Notes: generated by a model not told the origin, from the sequence alone. A stretch of DNA of 64,000 nucleotides from Rhodocyclaceae bacterium (GCA_018261935.1 JAGTRP010000007.1:1-64000); one strand, 5' to 3'. Positions 10,554 through 19,592 are shown, counted from the stretch's first letter. A program made the numbers and translations.

Positions 10554-10812
10554 CCAGGAATCCCTTATCGAATACCCGAGCGCCTTTCCCATCAAGATCA
10601 TGGGCAAGGCCGAGGACACCCTCGCCCAGGCGATCCTCGAAATCGTTATCCGCCACGACCCCGGCTTCGACTGCGCCAGCATCGAAATGCGCGCCAGCTC
10701 CGGAGGCAAATACGTGAGCCTGACCTGCACCGTCACCGCCACCTCGCGGCAGCAACTCGATAACCTTTACCGGGAATTGACCGGGCACCCCCTCGTCAAA
10801 GTGGTGCTGTAG
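10546..10812 (+). CDS. ybeD: DUF493 / YbeD-family protein
   Basis: The 88-residue protein shows the YbeD pattern: [16 protein letters not shown] near the N-terminus and a ferredoxin-like beta-alpha-beta core ending in [11 protein letters not shown]. The family is small and conserved next to lipB; a regulatory role in lipoate metabolism has been inferred from this neighbourhood, but no activity is established. It overlaps dat by eight bases and precedes lipB by one base, so it is translated within the same operon. Confidence 0.9.
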   Translation: MADQESLIEYPSAFPIKIMGKAEDTLAQAILEIVIRHDPGFDCASIEMRASSGGKYVSLTCTVTATSRQQLDNLYRELTGHPLVKVVL

Positions 10813-10813
10813 C

Positions 10814-11416
10814 GTGGAAATCCGCCGTCTGGGCCGGGTGGACTACGAGCCCACCTGGCGCGCCATGCAGGAATTCACGGCTGCCCGCACCGCCGACACC
10901 CCCGACGAGCTCTGGATCGTCGAGCATCCGCCCGTGTTTACCCTGGGCCAGGCCGGCAAGCCGGAACACCTCCTGACCGACATCGGCGTGCCCATGGTCA
11001 AGGTCGACCGAGGCGGCCAGATCACCTACCACGGCCCCGGCCAGGCGGTGGTCTATCTCCTCCTCGACCTGCCGCGCCGCCGCATCAAGGTGCGGGAACT
11101 GGTGAGCGCCATCGAGCAGGCGGTCATCGACCTGCTGGCGGAATACGGCGTGGCGGCCGACCGCCGCGACGGCGCCCCCGGCGTCTATGTGGGGGATGCC
11201 AAGATCGCAGCCCTCGGGCTGCGGGTCAGGAACGGCTGCTGCTACCATGGCGTATCCCTCAATGTGGACATGGACCTATCCCCCTTCGCCGCCATCAACC
11301 CCTGCGGCTACGCCGGGCTCCAGGTCATCCAGACCAAGGACCTCAACATCCCGCTCACGGCTCACGAGGCCGGCGAGCGGCTTTGCCAACACCTGCTACA
11401 GCAATTGGAGCGTTAA
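10814..11416 (+). CDS. lipB: Lipoyl(octanoyl) transferase
   Basis: LipB moves octanoate from acyl carrier protein to lipoyl domains of 2-oxoacid dehydrogenases and GcvH. The 200-residue product has the [12 protein letters not shown] motif (near 57-68), the catalytic lysine in [11 protein letters not shown] (near 133) and the catalytic cysteine in INPCGYAGL (near 165). The start is GTG at 10814, two bases after the ybeD stop. It is followed directly by lipA, which completes the pathway. Confidence 0.96.
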   Translation: MEIRRLGRVDYEPTWRAMQEFTAARTADTPDELWIVEHPPVFTLGQAGKPEHLLTDIGVPMVKVDRGGQITYHGPGQAVVYLLLDLPRRRIKVRELVSAIEQAVIDLLAEYGVAADRRDGAPGVYVGDAKIAALGLRVRNGCCYHGVSLNVDMDLSPFAAINPCGYAGLQVIQTKDLNIPLTAHEAGERLCQHLLQQLER

Positions 11417-12364
11417 ATGGCCGAACAAGGCGTCAAGCAAAAAGGCGAACAGAAGACCGCCCGCATCCCCATCAAGATCGTGCCGGCCGCCGAGCCCCTC
11501 AGGAAGCCGGAGTGGATCCGGGTCAAGGCCGGCAACAGCGCCGGGCGCTTCGGCGAGATCAAGAAGATGCTGCGGGAAAGGAACTTGCACACCGTCTGCG
11601 AAGAGGCCACCTGCCCCAACATCGGCGAATGCTTCGGCCGCGGCACCGCCACCTTCATGATCCTCGGCGACATCTGCACCCGCCGCTGCCCCTTCTGCGA
11701 CGTCGGCCACGGCAAGCCGCTTCCCCCGGACCCGGAGGAGCCCCGCCACCTGGCCGAGTCGGTGGCCGCCCTGAAGCTGCGCTACGTGGTCATCACCAGC
11801 GTGGACCGGGACGACCTCCGCGACGGCGGCGCCCAGCATTTCGTGGACGTGGTGAAGGCGGTGCGGGAGGCTTCCCCCGAGACCATCATCGAGACCCTGG
11901 TGCCGGACTTCCGGGGCCGCATGGAAGTCGCCCTCGAAGTCCTGGGGGGCGCCCTGCCCGACGTCCTCAACCACAACCTGGAAACCGTGCCCCGCCTCTA
12001 CAAGCAGGCCCGGCCGGGGGCGGACTACGCCCATTCCCTGGCTTTCCTGAAGGCCTTCAAGGCCCGCTACCCGAACACCTCCACCAAATCCGGCCTCATG
12101 GTCGGCCTGGGGGAGACCGACGAGGAAATCCTCGAAGTCCTGGCCGACCTGCGGGCCCACGACGTGGACATGCTGACCATCGGCCAGTACCTCGCCCCCA
12201 CCGGCCATCACCTGCCGGTGACCCGCTACGTCCATCCCGACGTCTTCAAGATGTTCGAGGCCAAGGCCAAGGAAATGGGTTTCTCCGGGGCCGCCTGCGG
12301 CGCCATGGTGCGGTCCTCCTACTGGGCGGACGAGCAGGCCCACCAGGCCGGGGTCGTCGCCTAA
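11417..12364 (+). CDS. lipA: Lipoyl synthase (radical SAM)
   Basis: The 315-residue enzyme inserts two sulfurs into protein-bound octanoate. It shows the auxiliary cluster motif [12 protein letters not shown] and the radical SAM motif CTRRCPFC, both in the first third, and the typical C-terminal serine region [11 protein letters not shown]. It starts with ATG directly after the lipB stop codon, so lipB and lipA are cotranscribed. Confidence 0.97.
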   Translation: MAEQGVKQKGEQKTARIPIKIVPAAEPLRKPEWIRVKAGNSAGRFGEIKKMLRERNLHTVCEEATCPNIGECFGRGTATFMILGDICTRRCPFCDVGHGKPLPPDPEEPRHLAESVAALKLRYVVITSVDRDDLRDGGAQHFVDVVKAVREASPETIIETLVPDFRGRMEVALEVLGGALPDVLNHNLETVPRLYKQARPGADYAHSLAFLKAFKARYPNTSTKSGLMVGLGETDEEILEVLADLRAHDVDMLTIGQYLAPTGHHLPVTRYVHPDVFKMFEAKAKEMGFSGAACGAMVRSSYWADEQAHQAGVVA

Positions 12365-12389
12365 CTCCCGCCGGCTGCTGTGCTCCGGG

Positions 12390-12416
12390 GGCGATGCTGC
12401 CGTAAAAAGCATCGCC
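12390..12416. repeat. Inverted repeat, 9-bp arms, 9-nt loop
   Basis: GGCGATGCT (12390-12398) and AGCATCGCC (12408-12416) are perfect complements around a 9-nt loop. It follows the lipA stop by 26 bp without a T-run, so it could be an imperfect terminator or a structured mRNA end. A second hairpin with the same arm and loop lengths follows at 12474-12500. Confidence 0.7.
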
Positions 12417-12473
12417 AGCCCAAAGCCATCGACAGCAAGGAACGAAAGGCCCTCAGCAAAACTCTATGTCGCA

Positions 12474-12500
12474 GATCCCCGGACCGGTGTGCCGGGGATC
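12474..12500. repeat. Inverted repeat, 9-bp arms, 9-nt loop
   Basis: GATCCCCGG (12474-12482) and CCGGGGATC (12492-12500) pair perfectly around a 9-nt loop. It ends 18 bp before the ATG of the small membrane protein, just ahead of its AGGAGAG ribosome-binding site, so it could modulate that gene. Confidence 0.7.
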
Positions 12501-12517
12501 CCGCACAGGAGAGAAAC

Positions 12518-12781
12518 ATGCTGAAATGGGTCAACATGCTCTGGCTGTCCTTCCTCACGGCCATCCTCGGGGAAACGGTCTTCTTCGCCCTGATCGATCC
12601 CCAGGAACTCTACCTGATGGGGGAGCCGGTGTACTGGAGCCCCATGGCCGTCTACTCGGTGGGCTTCTTCATGTTCTGGAGCCTGACGGCCCTCACCGCC
12701 GCCCTCACCCTTTTCATGCAGAAGCCGGCATCGGAAATCAACGGCCATCGAGCCCCGGTCCAGCGCCTACCCTCCGCCTAG
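12518..12781 (+). CDS. Small inner-membrane protein, unknown
   Basis: An 87-residue protein with two hydrophobic segments (about residues 5-27 and 38-63: MLWLSFLTAILGETVFFALI and MAVYSVGFFMFWSLTALTAA) and a short hydrophilic tail. I do not recognise a family. The ATG at 12518 is chosen because AGGAGAG lies seven bases upstream; the longer open frame starts inside the preceding inverted repeats. It stands alone between lipA and the cyanophycinase-like gene. Confidence 0.7.
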   Translation: MLKWVNMLWLSFLTAILGETVFFALIDPQELYLMGEPVYWSPMAVYSVGFFMFWSLTALTAALTLFMQKPASEINGHRAPVQRLPSA

Positions 12782-12926
12782 CGCGCCGGCTGCCTCTCCG
12801 GGAAATTCCTACCGGGGCAGGCAATCCTTCCCTCCGTCCAAGATACAGACCATCCTTGATGGTGGCATAGACCTTCCGCGGCCATACTGAGCCTGACCGT
12901 GGCCAGACGCCCCGGAGGCGCCGGCC

Positions 12927-13907
12927 ATGACCAACCAGGACATGGAGGAGCAGCATGAATCGGTGGCAGGCCGTCGGCGGCCAATCCTTCGCCTCACAGC
13001 CCATCCCATGCCTGCCCGCCGCTATCTCTCGGCCGCGCTCGTTTTTCTGAGCACCTGCGGTGCCGGTACCGCGCCCGTCGCCCCGCTGCCGGAAACGCCG
13101 CCCCGGGGCAATCTCCTCATCGTCGGCGGCGGGGCCGAACCGCCCGGACTGATGCCCCGCTTCGTCCAACTGGCCGGCGGCCGAGGCCGGGCCCGCATCG
13201 CCGTGCTGCCCATGGCCAGTACCGCCGCCAGCGACCGGGGCAGCGAGATGGCCAGCCGGTTGCAGACCCTGGGCGCCCAGGCCCAGGTTTTCGACCTTAG
13301 CCGGCAGGAGGCCGAAACCGAGACCACGGCCCGGCAGCTCGACGATTTCACCGGCTACTGGTTTTCCGGCGGGGACCAGTCGAAGCTGGCCGCAGTGCTC
13401 CTGGCGACCCCCTCCCTGGCCACCATCCACCGGCGTTACCAGGAAGGCGCGGTGGTGGGCGGCACCTCGGCCGGAGCAGCCGTCATGTCCAATTCGATGC
13501 TCACCGGCAACCGTCAGGGGGACGGCCCGCCAGAGGACGACGGCAAGTTCCCCCCCATCGCCCGCCGGTCCTTCGAGGTAGCCGAGGGCCTTGGTTTCCT
13601 GCCGGGGACCATCGTCGATCAGCATTTTCAGCGCCGGGCCCGGCAGAACCGCCTCTTGAGCGTGGTGCTCGAACAGCCCGAACTGGTGGGCGTGGGCATC
13701 GACGAATCCACTGCCGTGCTGGTGCGCCCGGACGGGCGCTGGGAAGTGCTGGGAGAGAGCAGCGTCCAGGTATTCGACGCCCGCCGGGCTCGGATCACCG
13801 CGCCTGACGCGCCGGTCCTGGGCTCCACCGACATCACCATGCACCTGCTGCCGCCCCGCAGCGTCTACGACCCCCTGAGCGGACAGACCACCCTGCCGGC
13901 AGGCTGA
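12927..13907 (+). CDS. Cyanophycinase-like peptidase (S51 family)
   Basis: The product resembles CphB-type cyanophycinases, serine peptidases that release beta-Asp-Arg dipeptides from cyanophycin. The nucleophile motif GGTSAGAAVMS places the serine near residue 181; the nucleotide-like GNLLIVGGGAEPPG opens the domain, and IVDQHFQRRARQNRL supplies a conserved His/Arg region. A hydrophobic N-terminal segment (ARRYLSAALVFLSTC) indicates export, matching secreted cyanophycinases. Start is uncertain: ATG 12927 has GGAGG eight bases upstream but leaves a long n-region; ATG 13008 gives a typical signal peptide but no ribosome site. No cyanophycin synthetase is in the window, so the substrate may be external. 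Confidence 0.8.
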   Translation: MTNQDMEEQHESVAGRRRPILRLTAHPMPARRYLSAALVFLSTCGAGTAPVAPLPETPPRGNLLIVGGGAEPPGLMPRFVQLAGGRGRARIAVLPMASTAASDRGSEMASRLQTLGAQAQVFDLSRQEAETETTARQLDDFTGYWFSGGDQSKLAAVLLATPSLATIHRRYQEGAVVGGTSAGAAVMSNSMLTGNRQGDGPPEDDGKFPPIARRSFEVAEGLGFLPGTIVDQHFQRRARQNRLLSVVLEQPELVGVGIDESTAVLVRPDGRWEVLGESSVQVFDARRARITAPDAPVLGSTDITMHLLPPRSVYDPLSGQTTLPAG

Positions 13908-13965
13908 AAGCCGACGGGAACAAGACGTCTCCGAATGCCGCCCTCCCTATTGCATTGACGCAACG

Positions 13966-14820
13966 ATGAAGAAATCGACCGCCTACCTCCTCCTGGGTTC
14001 AGCCGTTACCTGTCTGGTTCCCTTTTCCGCCGCCGCCTTGCTGCAGGACCACCTGCTCTACTACCCGCGAAGAGCCAAACTGATGGAAATGCTGTCCGAC
14101 GGGTTGCAGGCCTGGCCATCGCCCGAGGAGTTTCGCGGCCTGGTGGCGGAACCGTCCGGACCGGCGCTGGGCACGGCGGTGATCTTCCACGGCACGGTCG
14201 GCCATGCCGGCCAGCGCGGACTCTACGCCGCGCAACTGACCCGCCTGGGCTTCCGGGTGATCCTCGCCGAGTATCCGGGCTATGGCCCCCGGCGAGGCGT
14301 ACTGGGGGAGAAATCCCTGGTGAGCGACGCCGCAGAGACCATCGCCCTGGTCCGCGAGCACTACGGCGCACCGCTGCTGGTGGTGGGCGAGTCCCTGGGC
14401 GCGGCGGTGGCGGCCGCAGCCGGCGCCCGCCAGCAGGACAAGGTATCGGGGCTGGCCCTCATCACCCCCTGGGACCGTCTGGAGAATGTCGCCTCCCTCC
14501 ATTACACCTGGCTCCCCGTCAAATGGCTCCTGCGCGATCCCTACGATAGCGCCGCCCACCTGGCCTCCTTCACCGGCCCGGTGCTGGTGGCGGTGGCCGA
14601 ACGGGACAGCATCGTCCCGGCCCGCTTTGGCCGGGCCTTGTACGAAAGCCTGACGGCCCCCAAGTGCCTGGTGGAAATCCCGGGGGCCGAGCACACCGAC
14701 TGGCACGACCATCTGGACGAGAACTGGTGCCGGCAGGCCCTGACCTTCCTGCTGGGCGACTCCGGCTGGCGGGAGGATGGGCTCGTAGCGGGTGACCACC
14801 TGCCTGCCGCCGCCCCATAG
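13966..14820 (+). CDS. Membrane-anchored alpha/beta hydrolase, copy 1
   Basis: The 284-residue protein starts with a signal anchor (TAYLLLGSAVTCLVPFSAAALL) and then an alpha/beta-hydrolase domain of the YfhR/Bem46 type. The nucleophile elbow is GESLGAAVA, with an acid in AERDSIVPA and a histidine in GAEHTDW. The substrate is unknown. It is a tandem paralogue of the next gene; the two share most of their sequence, including ILAEYPGYGPR and ALITPWDRLENVAS-type segments, so they arose by local duplication. Confidence 0.85.
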   Translation: MKKSTAYLLLGSAVTCLVPFSAAALLQDHLLYYPRRAKLMEMLSDGLQAWPSPEEFRGLVAEPSGPALGTAVIFHGTVGHAGQRGLYAAQLTRLGFRVILAEYPGYGPRRGVLGEKSLVSDAAETIALVREHYGAPLLVVGESLGAAVAAAAGARQQDKVSGLALITPWDRLENVASLHYTWLPVKWLLRDPYDSAAHLASFTGPVLVAVAERDSIVPARFGRALYESLTAPKCLVEIPGAEHTDWHDHLDENWCRQALTFLLGDSGWREDGLVAGDHLPAAAP

Positions 14821-14904
14821 CCTCCGCGGTCCCCCTGTGCCGACAGCACTGAATCCCGATCCCGGCCTGCAACAGGTCTTAGAATAGGCCACCACCCACA
14901 TGGC

Positions 14905-15717
14905 ATGCGCACGACCGTGAAGAAATACGCCTTCCTCCTGCTGGGGTTCCTCGTTGCCTGTCTGATGCCTTTTACGGGAGCTGCCGTGCTGCAGGACCGC
15001 CTGCTCTATTTCCCGGAAAAGGCCAAGGTGGCGGACATGCTGTCCGACGGATTGCAGGCCTGGCCGTCGCGTCGGGAATTCCGCGGCCTGTTGGCCGAAC
15101 CGCCCGGGCCGGCGCGGGGCACTATCGTGGTCTTCCACGGCAACGCCGGCCACGCCGGCCATCGCAGCTTCTACGCCACCGAACTCACCCGCCTGGGCTT
15201 TCGGGTAATCCTCGCCGAGTATCCCGGCTATGGCCCCCGGGACGGTGCCTTCGGGGAAAAATCCCTGGTGGGCGATGCCGAGGAAACCATCGCCCGTATC
15301 CATGGACGCTACGGTCCGCCGCTGCTGGTGGTCGGAGAATCCCTGGGTGCGGCGGTGGCAGCCGAGGCCGGCGCCCACCAGCGGGACAAGGTGGCGGGAC
15401 TCCTCCTCATCACGCCCTGGGACCGGTTGGAGAACGTCGCCTCCCACCATTACGCCTGGCTCCCGGTGAAATGGTTCCTGCGCGATCCCTACGACAGCGC
15501 CGCCAACCTGGCGGGCTTCACCGGCCCGGTACTGGTGGCGGTGGCCGAACGGGACAACACCGTCCCAGCCCCGTTCGGCCGGGCCCTGTACGAAGGCCTG
15601 GCGCCTCCCAAGCGCCTGGCTGTAATCCTGGGGGCCGGGCACGACGACTGGCCCGACCATGTGGACGAAGGCTGGTGGCGCCGGGTCCTAGCCTTTGTGC
15701 TCGGCAACCCCGGGTGA
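14905..15717 (+). CDS. Membrane-anchored alpha/beta hydrolase, copy 2
   Basis: The 270-residue paralogue of the preceding hydrolase keeps the signal anchor, the GESLGAAVA nucleophile elbow, the acid in AERDNTVPA and the histidine in GAGHDDW, so both copies look catalytically intact. ATG 14905 is used; a GTG four codons later aligns with the start of copy 1 and is an alternative. The last 30 bases overlap the 3' end of the convergent YihY-family gene on the other strand. Confidence 0.85.
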   Translation: MRTTVKKYAFLLLGFLVACLMPFTGAAVLQDRLLYFPEKAKVADMLSDGLQAWPSRREFRGLLAEPPGPARGTIVVFHGNAGHAGHRSFYATELTRLGFRVILAEYPGYGPRDGAFGEKSLVGDAEETIARIHGRYGPPLLVVGESLGAAVAAEAGAHQRDKVAGLLLITPWDRLENVASHHYAWLPVKWFLRDPYDSAANLAGFTGPVLVAVAERDNTVPAPFGRALYEGLAPPKRLAVILGAGHDDWPDHVDEGWWRRVLAFVLGNPG

Positions 15718-16575
15718 CAACAGGAGTCGCTCATATTCGGCGATCACCTGGGCACCGAGAAGGAGCAGGGTGGCGCCGATCTCCAGGGTGAGAAGGACCA
15801 CGATGGCAGTGGTCAGGGAACCATAGACCACGCTGGCCTGGGACAGGGTGGCGAGATACCAGAGCAGCAGGTGGCGGGTGAGCTCCCAGAGGAGTGCGGC
15901 CGTGATGCCGCCGATGAGGGCGTGGCGCAAGGGCAGGCGCCCCAGGGGCATGACGTAGTACACCGAGGTGAGAGCGAAGATTTCTCCGCCCAGGCCGAGG
16001 AGATAGAGGAGCACTCCGGAAAGCCCGTGCAGCGACCACTCTCGCCCCAGTACCTCGACGCTCTCTTGGCCGATGGCCTGGAGGGCATTCGCCACCAGGG
16101 TGATGACGAGGAGCCCGACCCCGAGGACCAGGATGTAGCAATAGGGCAGCAGGGCCGACACCAGGTAGTGGCGCTTGTGGACGGCAAGCCGGTGGAAGAA
16201 GATCACCGACATGGCGTTGTCCAGGACGGCGAAGCCCAGGGAGCTGAAAAAGAGCATGGTCACCAGCAGGACCCCCCCGATGACGGCCCGGTTTTCCATG
16301 AAATTGGCCAGTTCGCCGATGATGGCCTTCGATTGGCTGGGGACCAGCCACTCCAGGTAGCGGCCCAGGGTCTGGAGCAATTCGGCCTGGTCCACCAGGT
16401 GGGACAGGGCGATGACGATGAGGATGAGGAGGGGGACGATGGACAGCAGGGCGTAGTAGGCCACCGCCCCCGCCAGAAGGAGGCCCTGGTTGGCGCGGAA
16501 AGCCTTCCACGTCTGCAGGGCGAAGGCGCCGGGATGTCGGAGGATGTGCTGGGCCGGATGGCTGCGGATCGGCAT
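15688..16575 (-). CDS. YihY/BrkB-family inner-membrane protein
   Basis: The 295-residue protein has six predicted membrane segments and the YihY signature beginning GLLLAGAVAYYALLSIVPLLILIV (near residues 30-53). The family was once annotated as ribonuclease BN in error; its real function is unknown, possibly transport. A second, divergent member is at 30579-31475. The 3' end overlaps copy 2 of the hydrolase by 30 bases on the opposite strand. Confidence 0.88.
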   Translation of the reverse strand: MPIRSHPAQHILRHPGAFALQTWKAFRANQGLLLAGAVAYYALLSIVPLLILIVIALSHLVDQAELLQTLGRYLEWLVPSQSKAIIGELANFMENRAVIGGVLLVTMLFFSSLGFAVLDNAMSVIFFHRLAVHKRHYLVSALLPYCYILVLGVGLLVITLVANALQAIGQESVEVLGREWSLHGLSGVLLYLLGLGGEIFALTSVYYVMPLGRLPLRHALIGGITAALLWELTRHLLLWYLATLSQASVVYGSLTTAIVVLLTLEIGATLLLLGAQVIAEYERLLLSPGVAEHKG

Positions 16576-16705
16576 ACGGGGGCGTGGACCGGCGATGTCT
16601 CTGGTTCTTGGGACCTTGGGCGGATGGGATCATCCGGACATTTTTCATCTTACAGCTGCTTCGCTCTATAGTCGCATTTCATAAACATGCTCCAAGGAGA
16701 TTCCC
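16576..16705. other. Divergent intergenic region, possible promoter for DUF4197 gene
   Basis: TATAGT at 16667-16672 is a plausible rightward -10, but no convincing -35 lies at 17 bp. A short inverted repeat CGGATG/CATCCG sits at 16621-16636. Nothing else was recognised here. Confidence 0.3.
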
Positions 16706-17395
16706 ATGCTTCCACTGCGCTTCCTGGCCGCCCTGCTCCTCTCCGCCTGCCTCCAGGTCGCCCACGCCGCCGGTCTGGCGGAGGTTTCCAATAGCGAGGC
16801 CTCGTCCGGCCTCAAGGAAGCCCTCGCCAAGGGCGCCGACTTCGCGGTCTCCAGCCTGGGCCGGGAGAACGGCTTCCTGGGCAACCCCAAGGTGAAGATC
16901 CCCCTGCCCGAGTCCCTGCGGACTGCCGAAAAGGCCATGCGCGCCGTGGGCATGGGCAAGTACGCCGACGAGTTGGTGGGCACCATGAACCACGCCGCCG
17001 AGCTGGCAGTGGCCCAGGCCAAGCCCGTCCTCATGGACTCCATCCGGAAGATGACCCTCAAGGACGCCAAGGACATCCTCCTGGGGGGAGAGGATTCGGT
17101 GACCCAGTACTTCCGCCGCACCAGCTCGGAGCAGCTGGCCCGGAAATTCATGCCCATCGTCCAGGAGTCCACCCGGAAGGTGGCGCTGGCCGAAAAGTAC
17201 GACCGCTTCGCCGGCAAGGCGGCTAGCTTCGGCCTCATCAGCAAGGAAGACGCTTCCCTGGATAGCTACGTCACCCGCAAGGCCATGGACGGCCTCTTCC
17301 TGATGATCGCCGAAGAGGAAAGGAATATCAGGCAGAACCCTGTGGCGGCTGGCAGCGCTCTCCTGAAGAAGGTCTTCGGCGCCCTCGGAGGCTGA
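16706..17395 (+). CDS. DUF4197 exported protein
   Basis: The 229-residue protein has a Sec signal peptide (residues 1 to about 21, ending VAHAAG) and the DUF4197 core: SGLKEALAKGADFAV near 35, NPKVKIPLPESLR near 60 and the C-terminal TRKAMDGLFLMIAEEERNIR motif. DUF4197 proteins are periplasmic or lipid-anchored and have no established function. A good AAGGAG site precedes the ATG. A G/C-rich hairpin with a T-rich tail follows the gene at 17432-17461. Confidence 0.85.
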   Translation: MLPLRFLAALLLSACLQVAHAAGLAEVSNSEASSGLKEALAKGADFAVSSLGRENGFLGNPKVKIPLPESLRTAEKAMRAVGMGKYADELVGTMNHAAELAVAQAKPVLMDSIRKMTLKDAKDILLGGEDSVTQYFRRTSSEQLARKFMPIVQESTRKVALAEKYDRFAGKAASFGLISKEDASLDSYVTRKAMDGLFLMIAEEERNIRQNPVAAGSALLKKVFGALGG

Positions 17396-17431
17396 GCCGG
17401 CCTGGGTTAAAATCGCGCCTCTGCAATCCAC

Positions 17432-17461
17432 GCGCCCCGGCCTGCCGGGGCGCTTCGTTTT
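17432..17461 (+). terminator. Hairpin with T-rich tail directly before rep
   Basis: GCGCCCCGG (17432-17440) and CCGGGGCGC (17445-17453) pair around CCTG, followed by TTCGTTTT. It is a good intrinsic terminator for the DUF4197 gene, but it ends only a base or two before the rep ATG, so it would also shape the rep leader. Confidence 0.7.
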
Positions 17462-17462
17462 C

Positions 17463-19454
17463 ATGTCCGGTCTCAATCCCCAACAACGCGAAGCCATCCA
17501 CTACCTCGACGGTCCCTGCCTGGTCCTGGCCGGCGCCGGCTCCGGCAAGACCCGGGTGATCACCCAGAAGATCGCCTACCTGGTCCAGGACTGCGGCTTC
17601 GCGCCCCAGAACATCGCCGCCATCACCTTCACCAACAAGGCGGCCCGGGAAATGCAGGAGCGGGTGGGAAAGCTGCTGGAAGGCAGCGCGGCCTCCCGCC
17701 TGCAGATTTCCACCTTCCACTCCCTGGGGGTGCGCCTCCTGCGGGAAGAGGCCAAGGCCCTGGGCTACAAGCCGCGCTTTTCCATTTTCGACTCCACCGA
17801 TTGCGCCGGCATCATCGCCGACCTGGCCAAGACGGTGGACAAGGCCACCCTGCGGCGGCTGCAGTCCATCATCTCCAACTGGAAGAACGCCCTGGTGTCG
17901 CCGGAGCAGGCCACCCATCTCGCCCGGGACGAGCACGAGGCTCTGGCGGCCCACGCCTACCTGTCCTACGAGGCCACCCTGAAGGCCTACCAGGCGGTGG
18001 ATTTCGACGACCTCATCAAGCTGCCGGTGGAGCTTTTCGAGAAGCACCCGGACATCCGGGAGAAGTGGCAGAACCGGCTGCGCTACCTGCTGGTGGACGA
18101 ATACCAGGACACCAATGCCTGCCAGTACCAGCTATTGAAGCTCCTGACCGGGGTGCGGGCCCAGTTCACCGCCGTGGGGGACGACGACCAGGCCATCTAC
18201 GGCTGGCGCGGCGCCGACATCGAGAACCTGAAGAAGCTGCCGGCGGAATTCCCGGCCCTCAAGGTCATCAAGCTGGAGCAGAACTACCGCTCGACGGTGC
18301 GCATCCTCAAGGCCGCCAACAACGTCATCGCCCACAACGAAAAGCTGTTCGAGAAAAAGCTGTGGTCGGAGCTGGGTTACGGCGACCCCATCACCGTCAC
18401 CGCCTGCAAGGACAACGAGGCGGAGGCCGAGAGCGTGGTCATGAAGCTCCTGGCCCACAAGTGGGAGAACAGGACCAAGTTCTCCGACTACGCCATCCTC
18501 TACCGCTCCAATTTCCTGGCCCGGGCCTTCGAGCAGCAGCTGCGGAACCACAAGGTGCCCTACCTCCTCTCCGGCGGCCAGTCCTTCTTCGACAAGGCGG
18601 AAATCAAGGACATCATCGCCTACCTGCGGCTGCTGGCCAATGAGGACGACGACCCCGCCTTCATCCGGGCCGCCACCACCCCCAAGCGGGGCATCGGCGC
18701 CAGCACCCTGCAGGTGCTGGGGCAGTACGCCGGGGAACGGCACATTTCCCTCTTCGCCGCCGCCTTCGAGGAAGGCTTCGCCCACCGCGTCCAGGCGCGG
18801 CAACTGGAGCCCCTGGCCGAGTTCTGCCAGTTCATCAACCGCATCCAGTACCGGGCCGCCAACGAGCCGGCCCAGCAGGTGCTGCCGGACCTCCTGAAGG
18901 CCATCGACTACGAGGCCTACCTCTACGACCACGAGGAAGAACGCTCCGCCCAGAACAAGTGGGCCAACATCATGGAATTCGCCAACTGGATCAATGGCAA
19001 GGGCGAGGCGGACGGCAAGACCCTCATCGACATCACCCAGAGCATCGCCCTCATCAGCATGCTGGAAAAACAGGACTCGGAAGAGGCCGACGCCATCCAG
19101 ATGTCCACCCTGCACGCCGCCAAGGGACTGGAGTTCAACCACGTCTTCCTGACCGGCATCGAGGAGGGCATCCTCCCCCACCGGGAGTCCATCGAAGGCG
19201 GCAAGGTGGAAGAGGAAAGGCGGCTCATGTACGTGGGCATCACCCGGGCCCGGCGCTCCCTGCACCTCACCTACTGCGAGCGCCGCAAGCAGGCCCGGGA
19301 ATTCGTTCCCTGCGAACCTTCCCGCTTCATCACCGAAATGGGCAAGGAAGACCTTCGCTTCTCCGGCGGCAAGGCAGCCCAGGAGCCCGACCGCGCCACC
19401 GGCAGCGCCCGCCTGGAAGCCATGAAAGCCATGCTGGCCGGAAAAGGCCGGTAA
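17463..19454 (+). CDS. rep: ATP-dependent DNA helicase Rep
   Basis: The 663-residue superfamily 1A helicase is close to E. coli Rep in length. Motifs appear in order: Q motif LNPQQREAI, Walker A AGAGSGKTRVI (near 24-34), Walker B LLVDEYQDTN (near 210), GDDDQAIYGWRGA (near 240), QNYRST, and the C-terminal LHAAKGLEFNHVFL and YVGITRARRSLHL. Rep unwinds DNA 3' to 5' and helps replication forks pass protein blocks. No Shine-Dalgarno is visible because a terminator-like hairpin occupies the leader. Confidence 0.96.
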   Translation: MSGLNPQQREAIHYLDGPCLVLAGAGSGKTRVITQKIAYLVQDCGFAPQNIAAITFTNKAAREMQERVGKLLEGSAASRLQISTFHSLGVRLLREEAKALGYKPRFSIFDSTDCAGIIADLAKTVDKATLRRLQSIISNWKNALVSPEQATHLARDEHEALAAHAYLSYEATLKAYQAVDFDDLIKLPVELFEKHPDIREKWQNRLRYLLVDEYQDTNACQYQLLKLLTGVRAQFTAVGDDDQAIYGWRGADIENLKKLPAEFPALKVIKLEQNYRSTVRILKAANNVIAHNEKLFEKKLWSELGYGDPITVTACKDNEAEAESVVMKLLAHKWENRTKFSDYAILYRSNFLARAFEQQLRNHKVPYLLSGGQSFFDKAEIKDIIAYLRLLANEDDDPAFIRAATTPKRGIGASTLQVLGQYAGERHISLFAAAFEEGFAHRVQARQLEPLAEFCQFINRIQYRAANEPAQQVLPDLLKAIDYEAYLYDHEEERSAQNKWANIMEFANWINGKGEADGKTLIDITQSIALISMLEKQDSEEADAIQMSTLHAAKGLEFNHVFLTGIEEGILPHRESIEGGKVEEERRLMYVGITRARRSLHLTYCERRKQAREFVPCEPSRFITEMGKEDLRFSGGKAAQEPDRATGSARLEAMKAMLAGKGR

Positions 19455-19461
19455 CGTCCCG

Positions 19462-19487
19462 GTCACAGGGCGTTACAGGGGGTTACC
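19462..19487 (+). promoter_or_regulatory. Three direct hexamers at 10-bp steps (RstA-box-like)
   Basis: GTCACA (19462), GTTACA (19472) and GTTACC (19482) are spaced exactly 10 bp apart, typical of OmpR-family response-regulator sites. CACAGGGCGTTACA resembles the E. coli RstA box TACATNTNGTTACA. The same arrangement recurs at 21105-21130 ahead of a related gene, with the same distance to the next conserved block. Confidence 0.55.
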
Positions 19488-19509
19488 TTTCTTCTGATTA
19501 CCTGCATGG

Positions 19510-19544
19510 AACCCGGCGCGTTATTGGCAGCAAGGCGCTGCAAT
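19510..19544 (+). repeat. Conserved upstream block, copy 1
   Basis: This 35-bp block beginning AACCCGGCGCGTTATT and ending GCTGCAAT matches 21153-21187 at about 30 of 35 positions. In both copies it starts 28 bp after the third hexamer start and ends about 50 bp before the ATG, so it probably contains the shared core promoter and 5' leader. Confidence 0.7.
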
Positions 19545-19592
19545 GACGCAACGCCGGACGAACCGCAACAGATCATTCAGGAGTTTTCCGCC

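Noticed and set aside
12863-12878. Sigma-54-like string TGGCATAGACCTTCC upstream of the cyanophycinase-like gene
   Set aside because: The -12 element is CC instead of GC, breaking the invariant GG-N10-GC rule; the gene is also outside the regulon region.
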